Shown piece after piece: positions 48,203-57,970 of a stretch of 64,000 nucleotides of DNA. The position numbers were made by a program, and so were the translations under genes. The notes below the pieces were generated by a model. It searched no databases and was not told where the DNA came from. It was given only the letters and a program-made list of their open reading frames with translations. Each line of letters opens with the position of its first letter. Position 1 is the stretch's first letter. The DNA is from Planktothricoides raciborskii GIHE-MW2 (GTDB taxonomy: Bacteria; Cyanobacteriota; Cyanobacteriia; Cyanobacteriales; Laspinemataceae), in contig NZ_CP159837.1 of NCBI RefSeq assembly GCF_040564635.1, positions 3,831,001-3,895,000 of the forward strand, in the 5' to 3' direction.

Positions 48203-48940
48203 ATGCTGAGTTTATATATATTTTTAGCACTGGGTTTTATCGGCAGTGGCCATTGCGTGGGAATGTGCGGCCCGTTTGTGGTCAGCTATACCCAGTGGAA
48301 CCGTAACCCCTGGTATTCTCATGTGCTCTATGGTCTGGGTCGTTCTACCACTTATGCCTTTTTAGGATTTCTCACCAGTAGCTTTGGTCATGGATTGCAA
48401 AATTTTCTGGGTTTTCGGGCCAGTATTCTGGTAATCGCGGGACTGGTGATGCTTTATATGGCATTAGGTCAGTTGAAGCTTTTTCCCCGAAAACTTCCCT
48501 CACTCCAACATTGGCGATTTTATCAAAAGACTGTGGGACGGTTATATGCCAGCAATAGTTGGTATCGCACTTATCCTTTGGGGGTTTTTCTCGGATTTAT
48601 CCCTTGTGGCTTAACCGCGATCGCCCTGAGTTTGACCATAACTCAGCCCGTGGCGATCGCCACCGCCGGTATGTTTATCTTTGGCTTAGGAACCATGCCC
48701 GCAATGGTTGGCTTTGGTCTATTGTTGCAACGACTCAAACTACCCAAACTGGAACGCTACATGGCTGGACTGATGGCATTTCTGGGTTTTTTAACCTTAT
48801 GGATGGGACTGCATCGTTTAGGATGGATGCCCAAACCGCCTCAAAGTGCCTTACTGATGCGCTTGCATCCCACCACCGTACCCATGCAAAACATCGATCG
48901 CTCTAATCCTGCCCCGGAAATGCCCCACCATCATCATTAA
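48203..48940 (+). CDS. Sulfite exporter TauE/SafE-like membrane protein (UreH_2 type)
   Basis: 245 residues with six to seven hydrophobic helices. The N-terminal GFIGSGHCVGMCGPFVVSY is the hallmark of the UreH_2/SafE-like group, with the internal FLGFIPCGLTAIALSL repeat. The C-terminus is His-rich (PEMPHHHH). Members near copper or c-type cytochrome genes are suspected of metal or thiol transport; none is proven here. The cupredoxin gene at 50845 would be the natural neighbour but for the IS607 element between them. Confidence 0.87.
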   Translation: MLSLYIFLALGFIGSGHCVGMCGPFVVSYTQWNRNPWYSHVLYGLGRSTTYAFLGFLTSSFGHGLQNFLGFRASILVIAGLVMLYMALGQLKLFPRKLPSLQHWRFYQKTVGRLYASNSWYRTYPLGVFLGFIPCGLTAIALSLTITQPVAIATAGMFIFGLGTMPAMVGFGLLLQRLKLPKLERYMAGLMAFLGFLTLWMGLHRLGWMPKPPQSALLMRLHPTTVPMQNIDRSNPAPEMPHHHH

Positions 48941-49066
48941 AAAAAGGAACGAGTCCGCTTTAAGATGAGAAGAGTCTCTTCTTGTTAGGCAATTCACTGA
49001 ACAACGATTGACAAAGGTGAACAATTGCGTTAAGCTAGAGGATTTCGTACACAGCAAGCGAGCTAA

Positions 49067-49650
49067 ATGCCGAAATATACATCACCAAGTGAAACATCTC
49101 AATAGGTGTATGCTTACATACCCTAAGAAGATGGGAAAGAGACGGCAAGATTCAAGCGATCAGGACACCATCAGGGCAGAGGCGATATGATATTGCATCC
49201 TACACGGGAATTTCCAACAAGAGAACGCAACGGGCAATTATCGCTTATGCCCGCGTTTCCAGCCGTGGACAAAAAGCAGACCTCGATCGCCAAGCTGCAA
49301 AATTACTCGAACTCTACCCTAACGCCGAGCTCGTCACTGATATCGCCAGTGGTCTTAATTTCAAAAGAAAAGGACTTAGAGCCATTTTGGAGCGAGTCCG
49401 TCAAGGGGATGTCGGATTTATTGTGGTTGCCCACAGAGACAGACTTGTTCGTTTCGGGTTTGACCTCCGAACCTGGTTGTGCGAACTCGACAAAACAAAA
49501 ATCGTGGTTCTCAACCAAGACAGTTTATCCCCAGAACGAGAATTGGTTGAGGACATCCTTGCCATTGTTCACATCTTCAGTCGCCAACTCTACAGACTTA
49601 CAAAATATAAGTCTGCAATCAAAGAATATCCGGATTTATCCCAGTCCTGA
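49067..49650 (+). pseudogene. tnpA: IS607 TnpA serine recombinase, frameshifted
   Basis: The ATG at 49067 opens MPKYTSPSETSQ, the start of the MerR-like DNA-binding domain, but meets TAG at 49103. The rest is in another frame from about 49093: SIGVCLHTLRRWERDGKIQAIRTPSGQRRYD (end of the helix-turn-helix and wing). It then reads RAIIAYARVSS (catalytic Ser), VTDIASGLNFKRKGL, VAHRDRLVRFGFD and ELVEDILAIVHIFSRQLYRLTKYKSAI to the stop at 49648-49650. Apart from the frame break near 49100 the recombinase is complete. Whether the break is real or an error cannot be told. Confidence 0.82.
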
Positions 49651-50797
49651 ACTGGAAAAAATTTGGAAAAAATGGCGGGCGGCTTGCCGTTATTGTTTTA
49701 ACCAAGCGATCGCCATGCAGCGTCAATCAACGACTCGGATTAGTAAGCTGAAATTGCGAAATCTGGTCATGCAATCCGATTTACCTCAATGGGTGAAAGA
49801 AACGCCTTGCCATATCAGACAAAATGCTATCTTTGACGCACATCAAGCAATAAGTGCGAGTTGTGATGCCAAATTCCGAAGTATCCGTGACCCCCGCCAA
49901 ACAATCAAATTTAATAATTCCAATTTCACCAAAGGAACATGGTACAGTCAATTAACAAAAACACTTAAGTTTAAGGCAAGTGAACCTATACCAGAGCAAT
50001 GGGATTATGGTACTCAATTGACTTATCGGCGTGGTAAATGGTTCGCTGTTTTTCCTGAACCTGTAATTAAAAGTCATACATCTTCAAGGAAAATAATTGC
50101 CTTAGATCCTGGAGTCAGAACTTTTTTGACTGGGTATGACGGCGATCGAGTCATTGAAATTGGCAACGGGGACATGGGTCGAATCGTGAGATTATGTCAA
50201 CACGAATATGATTTAATTAGTCGTTCAACTAAGGTAAATGCCAAACGACGCCGTTCCATGAGAAAAGCGGCTAATCGGATTCGAGAAAAGATTCGGAACT
50301 TAATTGACGAAGTACACAAAAAAGCAGCCCATTACCTGACTAATAACTATGGATTAATTTTTCTACCTCGCTTTGAGTCTTCCCACATGGTAGCCAAGTC
50401 AAGAAGAAAAATTAGGTCTAAAACAGTCAGAAGTATGCTGACTTGGGGAGCCTGTGCGGTCTTGGGGTTTCCCCAAGTGGAGCAACTGGCGTCGCATTAT
50501 CACTTTAAGTTAATTCTGAAACATCAAGCAGCAAAGCGTGGTTGCGTGGTGCTTGATGTGGGCGAAAGTCATACATCTAAAACCTGTGGAGTGTGTGGAC
50601 ATCGCCATACCAAACTAGGTGGTGCGAAAATACACAAGTGTCCTCCCTGTGGCAGTCAAACTCCTAGAGATGCAAATGGCGCACGTAATATAATGTTACG
50701 TGCTTTGAGGGATTCCTTTTTTACTGTCAGTAATGATGGTATTGCTATAGTTACAGTCCGAGCATTGGAAATCAATGTTCAGGAATGTTCAGCTTAA
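49590..50797 (+). CDS. tnpB: IS607 TnpB RNA-guided nuclease
   Basis: The open frame reaches back to 49187, but its first part only overlaps tnpA in another frame. TnpB-like sequence begins about 49600 (YPSPELEKIWKKWRAACRYCFNQ), so the true start, probably non-ATG, lies near there. RuvC residues appear intact: Asp in IALDPGVRTF (near 50105), Glu in LPRFESSHM (near 50370), Asp in PRDANGARN (near 50665). A four-Cys zinc finger (CGVCGH...CPPCG) lies between. IS607 TnpB proteins are nucleases guided by an RNA from the element's right end. That end should lie within about 50 bp after 50797. Confidence 0.85.
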
Positions 50798-50844
50798 ATG
50801 AATCAGACAAACAAAATATTCAGCCAGATTTAAACTTATCTCCC

Positions 50845-51336
50845 ATGATTAAACAGTTTGTTTCCTCATCACATAAACTTTTAACCCGTTGGATGCTGCT
50901 GCCATTAGTGCTATGGTTCAGCCTGCTGGGGTCGGTCTCGGCGATCGCGGCACCTACGGGTGATTTAGCCCGTCAACCGGCGATCGAGGTGGCAGTGAGT
51001 TTAGGCAATACAGCCAATGAACTAAAATTTTTCCCCAATAACTTTGAATTTGAGGGTGGTCGTCGTTACAAGCTGGTATTGACAAATCCCAGTCCCCAAA
51101 AACATTATTTCACTGCCAAAGATTTTGCCGATGCTTCCTGGAGTCAAAAAGTAGACGCCGGTAACGTGGAAATCAAAGGGGCGATCCACGAACTAGAACT
51201 CAGACCCAACGCGGAAGCGGAATGGGTGTTTGTCCCGGTAAGATCCGGAACCTATCAACTGCGTTGCACTATTCCCGGTCACACCGAAGCGGGAATGATT
51301 GGCACCATTACCATTAAACCTGCGGCGCAGGTTTAA
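50845..51336 (+). CDS. Secreted cupredoxin-domain protein
   Basis: 163 residues from the ATG at 50845; an ATG at 50785 overlaps tnpB and is less likely. A signal peptide or anchor (about 12-35, ending AIAA) precedes a cupredoxin fold with all type-1 copper ligands: H87 in QKHYFTAKDF, C141, H146 and M151 in LRCTIPGHTEAGMIG. The loop spacing C-x4-H-x4-M fits plastocyanin- or nitrosocyanin-like electron or copper carriers. An IS607 element lies directly upstream and may have replaced its native promoter region. Confidence 0.87.
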   Translation: MIKQFVSSSHKLLTRWMLLPLVLWFSLLGSVSAIAAPTGDLARQPAIEVAVSLGNTANELKFFPNNFEFEGGRRYKLVLTNPSPQKHYFTAKDFADASWSQKVDAGNVEIKGAIHELELRPNAEAEWVFVPVRSGTYQLRCTIPGHTEAGMIGTITIKPAAQV

Positions 51337-51369
51337 TCCTCGGTTATCCGGCTGATTTCCACGCAAAAG

Positions 51370-51397
51370 TTCCCTACATTGTCTGTGGGGAATTTTT
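51370..51397 (+). terminator. Rho-independent terminator after the cupredoxin gene
   Basis: Stem TTCCCTACA/TGTGGGGAA (one wobble pair), 5-base loop, then TTTTT; 33 bp after the stop codon. Confidence 0.82.
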
Positions 51398-51554
51398 GTG
51401 GAATCTGTTAAGTTAGTTAAAGACGGTTAATTTATCCAGCTAAAGTGAATATCGGATCCTCGATCGCCTGAAATCAATTTCTTTATTTTAGAAAAATGGG
51501 ATCGGGCGCGATCGCTGTTCTCCTATTCAAGCAAATATCATCACTACTGACTAC

Positions 51555-52388
51555 ATGAACATTCTTGCCAACCTCCTGCAACAACCTGCCCAGAAACCCA
51601 GCGTCAAAAACCAACAGCGTCGCCGCACTATTGAACTGAAATCTCCCCGCGAGATTGACATCATGCGTCAGTCTGCGAAAATTGTGGCCACGGTGCTCAA
51701 AGAAATTTCTGAAATGGTTCAGCCGGGCATGACCACCGCAGACCTGGATGCTCACGCGGAAAAACGGATTCGGGAAATGGGAGCCACCCCTAGTTTTAAA
51801 GGCTATCATGGCTTTCCCGCTTCGATTTGTGCCAGCGTTAACAATGAAGTGGTGCATGGAATTCCTAACAAGAAAAAAGTCTTATGCGCCGGGGATGTCC
51901 TCAAGGTAGACACAGGCGCTTATTATGAAGGATTCCACGGGGATTCTTGCATTACTATTGCAGTGGGAGAAGTCACCCCAGAAGCCGCCAAATTAATTCG
52001 GGTTGCCGAAGAATCTTTATATAAAGGAATTGAACAAGTCAAAGCGGGCAATTATCTATTAGATATTGCCGGAGCAATTGAAGACCATGTGAAAGCCAAT
52101 GGTTTTAGTGTGGTCGAAGATTTCACGGGTCATGGTGTGGGTCGGAACCTCCATGAAGAACCTTCGGTGTTCAACTTCCGCACTCGTGAAATGCCCAATG
52201 TGAAATTACGCGCTGGGATGACTTTGGCGATCGAGCCGATTCTCAATCAAGGCTCCAAATATACCCGCATTTTAGCGGATAAATGGACAGCGGTAACGGT
52301 GGATAATGCCCTATCCGCTCAGTTTGAACATACAGTATTAGTCACCGAAAATGGCTATGAAATTTTAAGCGATCGCACTAAAGTTTAA
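51555..52388 (+). CDS. map: Type I methionine aminopeptidase
   Basis: 277 residues; an N-terminal extension of about 25 residues precedes the pita-bread fold. All metal ligands are present: D119, D130, H193 (GHGVG), E227 (AIEP) and E258 (QFEHT), plus the substrate-contacting H101 in VVHGIP. It removes the initiator Met from new proteins. Cyanobacteria often have several map genes; the extension may mark a particular paralogue. A clear terminator follows. Confidence 0.95.
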   Translation: MNILANLLQQPAQKPSVKNQQRRRTIELKSPREIDIMRQSAKIVATVLKEISEMVQPGMTTADLDAHAEKRIREMGATPSFKGYHGFPASICASVNNEVVHGIPNKKKVLCAGDVLKVDTGAYYEGFHGDSCITIAVGEVTPEAAKLIRVAEESLYKGIEQVKAGNYLLDIAGAIEDHVKANGFSVVEDFTGHGVGRNLHEEPSVFNFRTREMPNVKLRAGMTLAIEPILNQGSKYTRILADKWTAVTVDNALSAQFEHTVLVTENGYEILSDRTKV

Positions 52389-52420
52389 TTAGTTTATTAA
52401 TTTTTTTGGTGTGAAAAAAA

Positions 52421-52448
52421 ATACCTCTTACTGTCTAGTAAGAGGTAT
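52421..52448 (+). terminator. Terminator after map
   Basis: ATACCTCTTAC/GTAAGAGGTAT, 11-bp perfect stem with 6-base loop, an A-tract on the left and TATTGTT on the right; likely works in both directions. Confidence 0.85.
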
Positions 52449-52532
52449 TATTGTTAATAAATTTACATATCAGGGTTGATCGTTATAACAATATAAAATG
52501 AATGGCTAAATAAATCACTAAAATCTTATACC

Positions 52533-53535
52533 ATAAAACTCTATGAATTACTCAGCCGCTATCAGGCCGGGGAAAGAAATTTTGCCAAAGCCAACTTGAT
52601 TGGTGCGGATATGAACAATGTTAACTTAACTGGGGTCAACCTCGAAGGCTCCTTTCTCACAGGTGCTAACCTCAGTCGGGCAGTCTTAAATCAGGCCAAC
52701 TTGAATGGCGCTTTTCTTTATCGGGCGGATCTAAGTTTTGCCAAACTTCAATCCGCTACGCTAGTTTAATCGAAGCAGACCTGACAAAAACTAATTTAAG
52801 ATCCGCCTGGGTGGTGAAATCAAAACTCATTGAAACTAAACTCAGTGGCACTTTACTTACTGCGGTGAACCTGGCGGTAGCGAACCTAGAAGGGGTGAAT
52901 CTTTGTGGTGCGGATTTGCGGGGAATTAATCTGCGCGGTGCAAATTTGACTAAGGCTAATTTGAGTTGGGCAAATCTGAGTGGAGCCCGATTAAGTGGTG
53001 CGCGATTACAGGGGGCGCTGCTCAATGGGGTGAAATTTGCTCAAGCATATCTTAATGGGGTGGATTTGAGTGGGTTGGAGTTGGAGGGGGTGGACTTTTC
53101 CGAGGCTAAACTCAATGGAGCGAATTTAAGTCAGGCGAATCTGATTGCCAGTAGTTTGATGGCAGCGTCCCTTCGGGGGGCTATGTTGGCGGGGGCAAAC
53201 TTGCAAGGGGCAGATTTAACTGAAGCGGTGTTGAGTCGAGCGTCTTTAAGTCAAGCGAATTTGACTAGGGCAGATTTGACTGATGCGAATTTACAAGAGG
53301 CAGATTTGACCGGCGCGAAACTGAATTTAGCTTGTTTGTTGCGGACTAATCTCAGTGGCGCTGATTTATCTGATGCTTACCTTTGGGTGCTGATCTGTAT
53401 GAAACGGATTTGGAGCAAGCCAATTTCCTGGGAGCGAGTTTGCGTGATGCGATGATTGCCAACGTAGATATGCATAAAGCGATTTTGCGGGATACTCGGA
53501 TGCCTGATGGTCAGCTTTATTCCAGCCCAAGATGA
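52533..53535 (+). pseudogene. Broken pentapeptide-repeat gene
   Basis: The N-terminal cap is recognisable as KLYELLSRYQAGERNFAKANL, but the codon before it at 52533 is ATA where an ATG would be expected. The frame then breaks near 52755 (after FAKLQS) and resumes one frame over as RYASLIEADLTKTNL, continuing through about 40 pentapeptides. It breaks again near 53388, where three G stand instead of four (YLWGADLYETDLEQANF), and ends at 53535 with RMPDGQLYSSPR. With these three changes repaired it would be a protein of about 333 residues like the one at 33675. Only 52811-53455 is uninterrupted from an ATG. Confidence 0.85.
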
Positions 53536-53606
53536 TCTAGCCCAAGATGATATGATGCCTATCAAATCACGATTTAATATTCCATATAGTTTTTAATCGA
53601 TGACCG

Positions 53607-54188
53607 ATGAATGATTTGGCTCCTTGGCGATCGCCTCTTGGTCGCGCCCAACATCGCAATCGCAGTTTGCCCAATGCTCGTTATGTTCAGTTAGCCACTG
53701 TTCGTCCCAATGGCCGACCGGCGAACCGAACAGTAGTTTTTCGCGGATTTTTAGACCAGACAAATCAGTTAAAATTTGTCACCGATTTTCGCAGTGAAAA
53801 ACCGGATCAAATTGACCGTTGTCCTTGGGCTGAAGTTTGTTGGTATTTTCCCAAAACTCGCGAACAATTTCGCTTGCAGGGTCGTTTAACTTTAGTCACC
53901 GATACCCATCTCGATCCGGTGTTAGCCGTTGCTCGCGAAAAAGCCTGGGCAGAACTTTCAGACGCGGCGCGATCGCAATTTGCATGGCCACATCCCGGAC
54001 ATCCCAGAGAAAATGGCGATGGGTTTAATCCCCCACCGACCGCAGCGGATCGACCCCTTTCTCATTTTTGTTTACTATTACTTGATCCTCTCTCCGTCGA
54101 TCATTTAGAACTGCGGGGCGACCCACAAAACCGTCGCTTATACCAGCGTCAAAATGATGGGTGGTCAATCCAAGAAATTAATCCTTAA
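53607..54188 (+). CDS. PPOX-type FMN-dependent flavoprotein
   Basis: 193 residues of the pyridoxamine-5'-phosphate-oxidase-like fold: NARYVQLATVRPNGRPANRTVVFRGF, FVTDFRSEKPDQI and AEVCWYFPKTREQFRLQGRL, ending LYQRQNDGW. This fits the cyanobacterial Npun_F5749-type family. It resembles PdxH but lacks family-specific end motifs that I could identify, so the substrate is uncertain. It may act in flavin-dependent redox or F420/haem-type chemistry. Single gene. Confidence 0.85.
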   Translation: MNDLAPWRSPLGRAQHRNRSLPNARYVQLATVRPNGRPANRTVVFRGFLDQTNQLKFVTDFRSEKPDQIDRCPWAEVCWYFPKTREQFRLQGRLTLVTDTHLDPVLAVAREKAWAELSDAARSQFAWPHPGHPRENGDGFNPPPTAADRPLSHFCLLLLDPLSVDHLELRGDPQNRRLYQRQNDGWSIQEINP

Positions 54189-54205
54189 AATTCGCCGCAG
54201 GGATG

Positions 54206-54383
54206 CAGAAACCGGGTTTCTTAATTAAATCTATGTTTTTCGGCAAAAATTATCGCAGAAACCCGGTTTCTTTTGGTTTCTCCCGCACAGGGGTTGATAA
54301 ACCGGATTCAGAAACCGGGTTTCTTAATTAAATCTATGTTTTTCGGCAAAAATTATCGCAGAAACCCGGTTTCTTTTGGTTTC
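54206..54383. repeat. Two identical 75-bp repeats bounded by GAAACCGGGTTTC
   Basis: Copies at 54206-54280 and 54309-54383 are identical. Each starts with CAGAAACCGGGTTTCTT and ends with AGAAACCCGGTTTCTT, so each can fold into a stem, with a 29-bp core shared with the element at 55296. They lie after the flavoprotein gene and before the convergent Uma2 gene. Confidence 0.93.
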
Positions 54384-54408
54384 CCGCACTCAACCCGATT
54401 TTTTTGGG

Positions 54409-55236
54409 TTAATCAGCATCAGGATCGATTCCCAGTTCTCGCAACCGTGCGGCTAATTTCGCGGCCCGTTGTTGTTGCCGTTCCTTTTCCTGCCGTTCTT
54501 GTTCCGCCCGTTGGCTTTCTTGTTCAGCCCGCAGACGTTCTTGTTCCGCCCGTTGGCTTTCTTGTTCTGCCCGCAGACGTTCTTGTTCCTTTTCCAGACG
54601 TTCGCGCTCGGCTCGCAGTTGTTCGCGATCGCCTCTCTCTCGTTCTTCGCCATAAGTGCGTAAATACTCGCCGGTCTGACGATGGAAAAAACGCAACTGA
54701 CCATCAATTAGGAGATGCATTTCTAATCCCAATACTTCAGAAGGGAAACAAAGGGTGCCATCTGCCAACGCAGTGGGTGCGATCGGCGAGTAAGTATTGC
54801 CCTCTAACCTTCTGCCCTTGAGTGGAGGGTTCAGATAATCCCCCGTTGGGTCATATTGGAAATATTCCGTTACACCCATTTGAGCATAAGTGCGGGGTTT
54901 TTCTTGTTCATCCTGATGTCTTGTGCTCCGGGAAGTTATTTCTAGAACCCAGGAAGGCGCTTTGTCATTTTCTTCCCAGATTTTATAACTGCGGCGTTGA
55001 CGGTTTTCTACCCCAAAAACCACAAATACATCCGGAGCAACTACCGCATCAGGGACTCCTTGCTGGTAACATAGCCACAAATTACCGGAAACATAAACAT
55101 CCGATCGCTTTTGAAAATATAGTTTTAGGGCTTCTACTCCATAAACTAAATAATCACGAGTGGGGTCACTTTCTGCCATAGGTGCGCCGTCTGGTTCGGG
55201 ATAAAATATCGGGGTTTTTAGGGATGCTTGGGTCAT
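54409..55236 (-). CDS. Uma2-family (DUF820) endonuclease-like protein with coiled coil
   Basis: 275 residues from the ATG at 55236, preceded by GGGAGGAT; a start 17 codons upstream is not supported. The PD-(D/E)XK-like Uma2 core (about 20-170) has VYVSGNLWLCY, VVAPDVFVVFG and APSWVLEITSRSTRHQDEQEK, including the E-x-T/S-K-like motif. A charged heptad coiled coil of RAEQERL/SQRAEQ repeats (about 205-262) precedes the C-terminal RELGIDPDAD. Uma2 genes are abundant in cyanobacteria and function is uncertain. Repeats flank the gene on both sides. Confidence 0.9.
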   Translation of the reverse strand: MTQASLKTPIFYPEPDGAPMAESDPTRDYLVYGVEALKLYFQKRSDVYVSGNLWLCYQQGVPDAVVAPDVFVVFGVENRQRRSYKIWEENDKAPSWVLEITSRSTRHQDEQEKPRTYAQMGVTEYFQYDPTGDYLNPPLKGRRLEGNTYSPIAPTALADGTLCFPSEVLGLEMHLLIDGQLRFFHRQTGEYLRTYGEERERGDREQLRAERERLEKEQERLRAEQESQRAEQERLRAEQESQRAEQERQEKERQQQRAAKLAARLRELGIDPDAD

Positions 55237-55295
55237 GGATATCCTCCCAGCTAGGGGACTTATTCTGAGTATAGGCGATCGCCCCATCCTGGGCG

Positions 55296-55381
55296 TAGAA
55301 ACCGGGTTTCTTCAAGAAACCCGGTTTCTGAATTAAATCTATGTTTTTCGGCAAAAATTGCCGGCAGTTACCCGATTTCTT
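55296..55381. repeat. GAAACCGGGTTTC element upstream of the Uma2 gene
   Basis: Tandem AGAAACCGGGTTTCTT and AAGAAACCCGGTTTCT palindromes followed by AATTAAATCTATG-type sequence, the same core as the 75-bp repeats on the other side of the Uma2 gene. Confidence 0.85.
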
Positions 55382-55397
55382 GCTTTTGATCGCAGTT

Positions 55398-57668
55398 TTA
55401 ATTATTGTCTACATGACTGACACGGCGCAGATTTAAGACATCACTCATTTGTTTGATTTGAGTGAAGGTGCGGTCAAGCTGAACCCGATCGCGGATTTCA
55501 ATGCCTAAGTCAATCACCGCTGGGCGATCCATGTAGGTTTTGACGTTGGCACTGCGGACATTTACATGATTATCCTTTAAGCGAGAAAGAATGTCATTGA
55601 GAACCCCCACGCGGTCGATCACTTCAATAGAAATATCAATCGGATAGGTTTGGGGGCGCGCTTCGTCTTCACTGGTGGGGTTCCAATTCACCGGGACTAG
55701 GCGATCGCCAGGAATGCTATCCACATTGGGACAACCTTGCCGGTGAATGGAAATGCCCCGGGCGCCACGAGTCACTACCCCAATAATGTCTTCTCCAGGA
55801 ACGGGATTACAACAGCCAGCAATTTGATAAAGTAAACCTTCCACACCGGCGATCGGAGATTTTTTCCCTGGTAGGATCGACGGGGATTCTCGCAATAGCC
55901 GAGTGGAAGCGATCGCCGTGGGTTGAACCGACTCAATTTCTGTGGCTTGAGGGGTATTGGCTTTGACATAATCTTGCAGACGATGTACCACTTGATTCAA
56001 AGTGATTTCGCCATATCCCAGACCCGCTAACAAATCATCGACGGTTTGGTAATTAGATCGTTGGGCAACCATCTGCATGGGTTCTGATTTGAGTAAGGCT
56101 TCAAAGCCATTTTTACCCATTTCTTTTTCCAACATATCTCGACCGCGATCAATGTTGTCATCCCGGTGCGATCGCTTATACCATTGGCGAATCCGAGTTT
56201 TGGCCGTAGTAGTGACGACAAAATTCAACCAATCTAAAGAAGGATGACTATTTTTCTGGGTCATCACTTCCACAATATCCCCGTTCTTCAGCAGCGTATC
56301 TAACGTCACCATGCGATCGTTCACCCGTGCCCCGCAACAATGATTGCCTATTTCTGTATGAATGCGATAGGCAAAATCAATGGGGGTTGCCCCTCGTTTC
56401 AGGGAAACTACATCGCCCCGTGGGGTAAACACATAGACATCATCATCAAATAGATTATCTTTGATATTTTCCAGATATTCCTGAGCATCTTTCAGGTCAC
56501 TTTGCCAATCCAACAATTGACGTAACCAAGTAAATTTTTCATCGTCATTGGTTAATTGAGCATCAGAAGACCCCGTTTCTTTATATTTCCAATGCGCGGC
56601 AATTCCATACTCAGCAATATGGTGCATTTCTTGGGTTCTAATTTGCACTTCAATCGGACGACCTGTTGGCCCAATCACTCCCGTATGTAAAGACTGGTAG
56701 CGGTTGGGTTTGGGCAGACCAATATAGTCTTTAAAACGACCTGGAATTGGCCGAAATAGGTCGTGAACTACGGCCAAAGCCCGATAACATTCTTCATTAT
56801 TTTCTACAATAATTCGCATGGCGGCGACATCGTATATTTCGTGAAATTGCTTTTGTTGTCGCTGCATTTTCTGGTAAATCCCATAGAGGTGTTTGGGACG
56901 ACCATTAATATCGATACAGTTAATATGAGCTTTTTCTAAACGCTGTCTTAAAGTCTGAGTCAGAGTGGCTAACCGGGCTTCTCTTTCCGTGCGTTTTTCG
57001 GCGACTAACAATTGCGTTTCCCGATAAGCTTCTGGATCGAGATATTTAAAGGATAAATCTTCTAATTCCCATTTAAATCGGCCAATCCCTAAACGATTAG
57101 CTAATGGGGCAAAAATTTCTAAAGTTTCGCTGGCAATTCGGCGGCGTTTGGCATCCGCTAGAGACTCTAAAGTTCTCATGTTATGCAGGCGATCGGCTAA
57201 TTTTACCACAATGACCCGAATATCTTGAGCCATTGCCAAAAACATTCGCCGAAAGTTTTCTGCCTGGCGTTCAGTTTTGCTAGAAAAGTTAAATTTAGAA
57301 AGTTTGGTGACTCCTTCGACTAAGCTGGCAACTTCGGGGCCAAAGCGTTGCTCTAAATCTGCTACGGTGACATCGGTATCTTCTACAATGTCATGGAGAA
57401 AACCGGCAGCAATCATGGCGCTGCTGCCACCGAGATCCCGGAGTAACCCCGCTACGGCGATCGGGTGACAGATATAGGGCTCTCCCGATGCTCTTCGCTG
57501 ACATTCATGGAGGTGATAGGCAAATTCAAATGCTCGACAAATCAAGGCATTGTCGGCGGGAGATATTTCTGGAAAAGCTGATTTACCTTGGGTTTCGGCT
57601 ATTAGACAATTGTTAAGCCAATCGGGTAATTCAACATTAAAAGTACAGGTGGGCGCAGCAGTGTTCAT
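55398..57668 (-). CDS. relA: Bifunctional (p)ppGpp synthetase/hydrolase
   Basis: 756 residues in the long RelA/SpoT layout. The N-terminal HD hydrolase domain contains RRASGEPYICHPIAVAGLL, FLHDIVEDT and VKLADRLHNMRTL. The synthetase domain contains GRPKHLYGIYQKMQ, YDVAAMRIIV and GLPKPNRYQSLHTGVIG. A TGS domain (VYVFTPRGDVVSLKRGATPIDFAYRIH) and a C-terminal ACT domain (about 680-756) follow. The intact HD and synthetase motifs imply both making and breaking of (p)ppGpp, the stringent-response alarmone. Length is standard. Single gene. Confidence 0.95.
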   Translation of the reverse strand: MNTAAPTCTFNVELPDWLNNCLIAETQGKSAFPEISPADNALICRAFEFAYHLHECQRRASGEPYICHPIAVAGLLRDLGGSSAMIAAGFLHDIVEDTDVTVADLEQRFGPEVASLVEGVTKLSKFNFSSKTERQAENFRRMFLAMAQDIRVIVVKLADRLHNMRTLESLADAKRRRIASETLEIFAPLANRLGIGRFKWELEDLSFKYLDPEAYRETQLLVAEKRTEREARLATLTQTLRQRLEKAHINCIDINGRPKHLYGIYQKMQRQQKQFHEIYDVAAMRIIVENNEECYRALAVVHDLFRPIPGRFKDYIGLPKPNRYQSLHTGVIGPTGRPIEVQIRTQEMHHIAEYGIAAHWKYKETGSSDAQLTNDDEKFTWLRQLLDWQSDLKDAQEYLENIKDNLFDDDVYVFTPRGDVVSLKRGATPIDFAYRIHTEIGNHCCGARVNDRMVTLDTLLKNGDIVEVMTQKNSHPSLDWLNFVVTTTAKTRIRQWYKRSHRDDNIDRGRDMLEKEMGKNGFEALLKSEPMQMVAQRSNYQTVDDLLAGLGYGEITLNQVVHRLQDYVKANTPQATEIESVQPTAIASTRLLRESPSILPGKKSPIAGVEGLLYQIAGCCNPVPGEDIIGVVTRGARGISIHRQGCPNVDSIPGDRLVPVNWNPTSEDEARPQTYPIDISIEVIDRVGVLNDILSRLKDNHVNVRSANVKTYMDRPAVIDLGIEIRDRVQLDRTFTQIKQMSDVLNLRRVSHVDNN

Positions 57669-57970
57669 AAGGATGGTATGAGTACAGTGAAAGGATTTAG
57701 GGAGGAGCGAGCGGTGAATGATGGTCGATAATTGGTTAATTGTAAAGGATGTCTGTATCTATAGATACATTTTACCCAGTGGAGAGAACAGAAAGTCCCA
57801 CCATTTTCTCTGGTTCAGGGCATTGTGCCGCTAGAGTCGATTCAGAGAATATAAATTGGGCTGCTTTCAAGGGCGATCGCCCCTGAATCCAGCACTACTC
57901 CAGCTTTATAGGTTTGTGTAAAACTCTTGCTTTCTATTATATAAACCAAATTTTTAGGCAGAAATCAACG
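57669..57970. other. Divergent intergenic region, nothing specific seen
   Basis: 302 bp between the divergent relA-like and PatD-like genes. One HIP1 site and a weak dyad GTATCTATAGATAC (57752-57765) that could be an operator. No gene. Confidence 0.45.

Larger units (their letters stand above)
49000..50810 (+). mobile_element. IS607-family element (tnpA + tnpB)
   Basis: The pair of a serine recombinase (tnpA) overlapping a TnpB gene is the IS607 layout. The element sits between a SafE-like gene and a cupredoxin gene. Its ends are not marked by inverted repeats, as expected for IS607, so the limits given are approximate. Confidence 0.8.

Noticed and set aside
49187-49590. N-terminal 135 codons of the long tnpB frame
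   Set aside because: This stretch overlaps tnpA, whose frame carries the recognisable recombinase motifs; the tnpB frame here shows no TnpB similarity.
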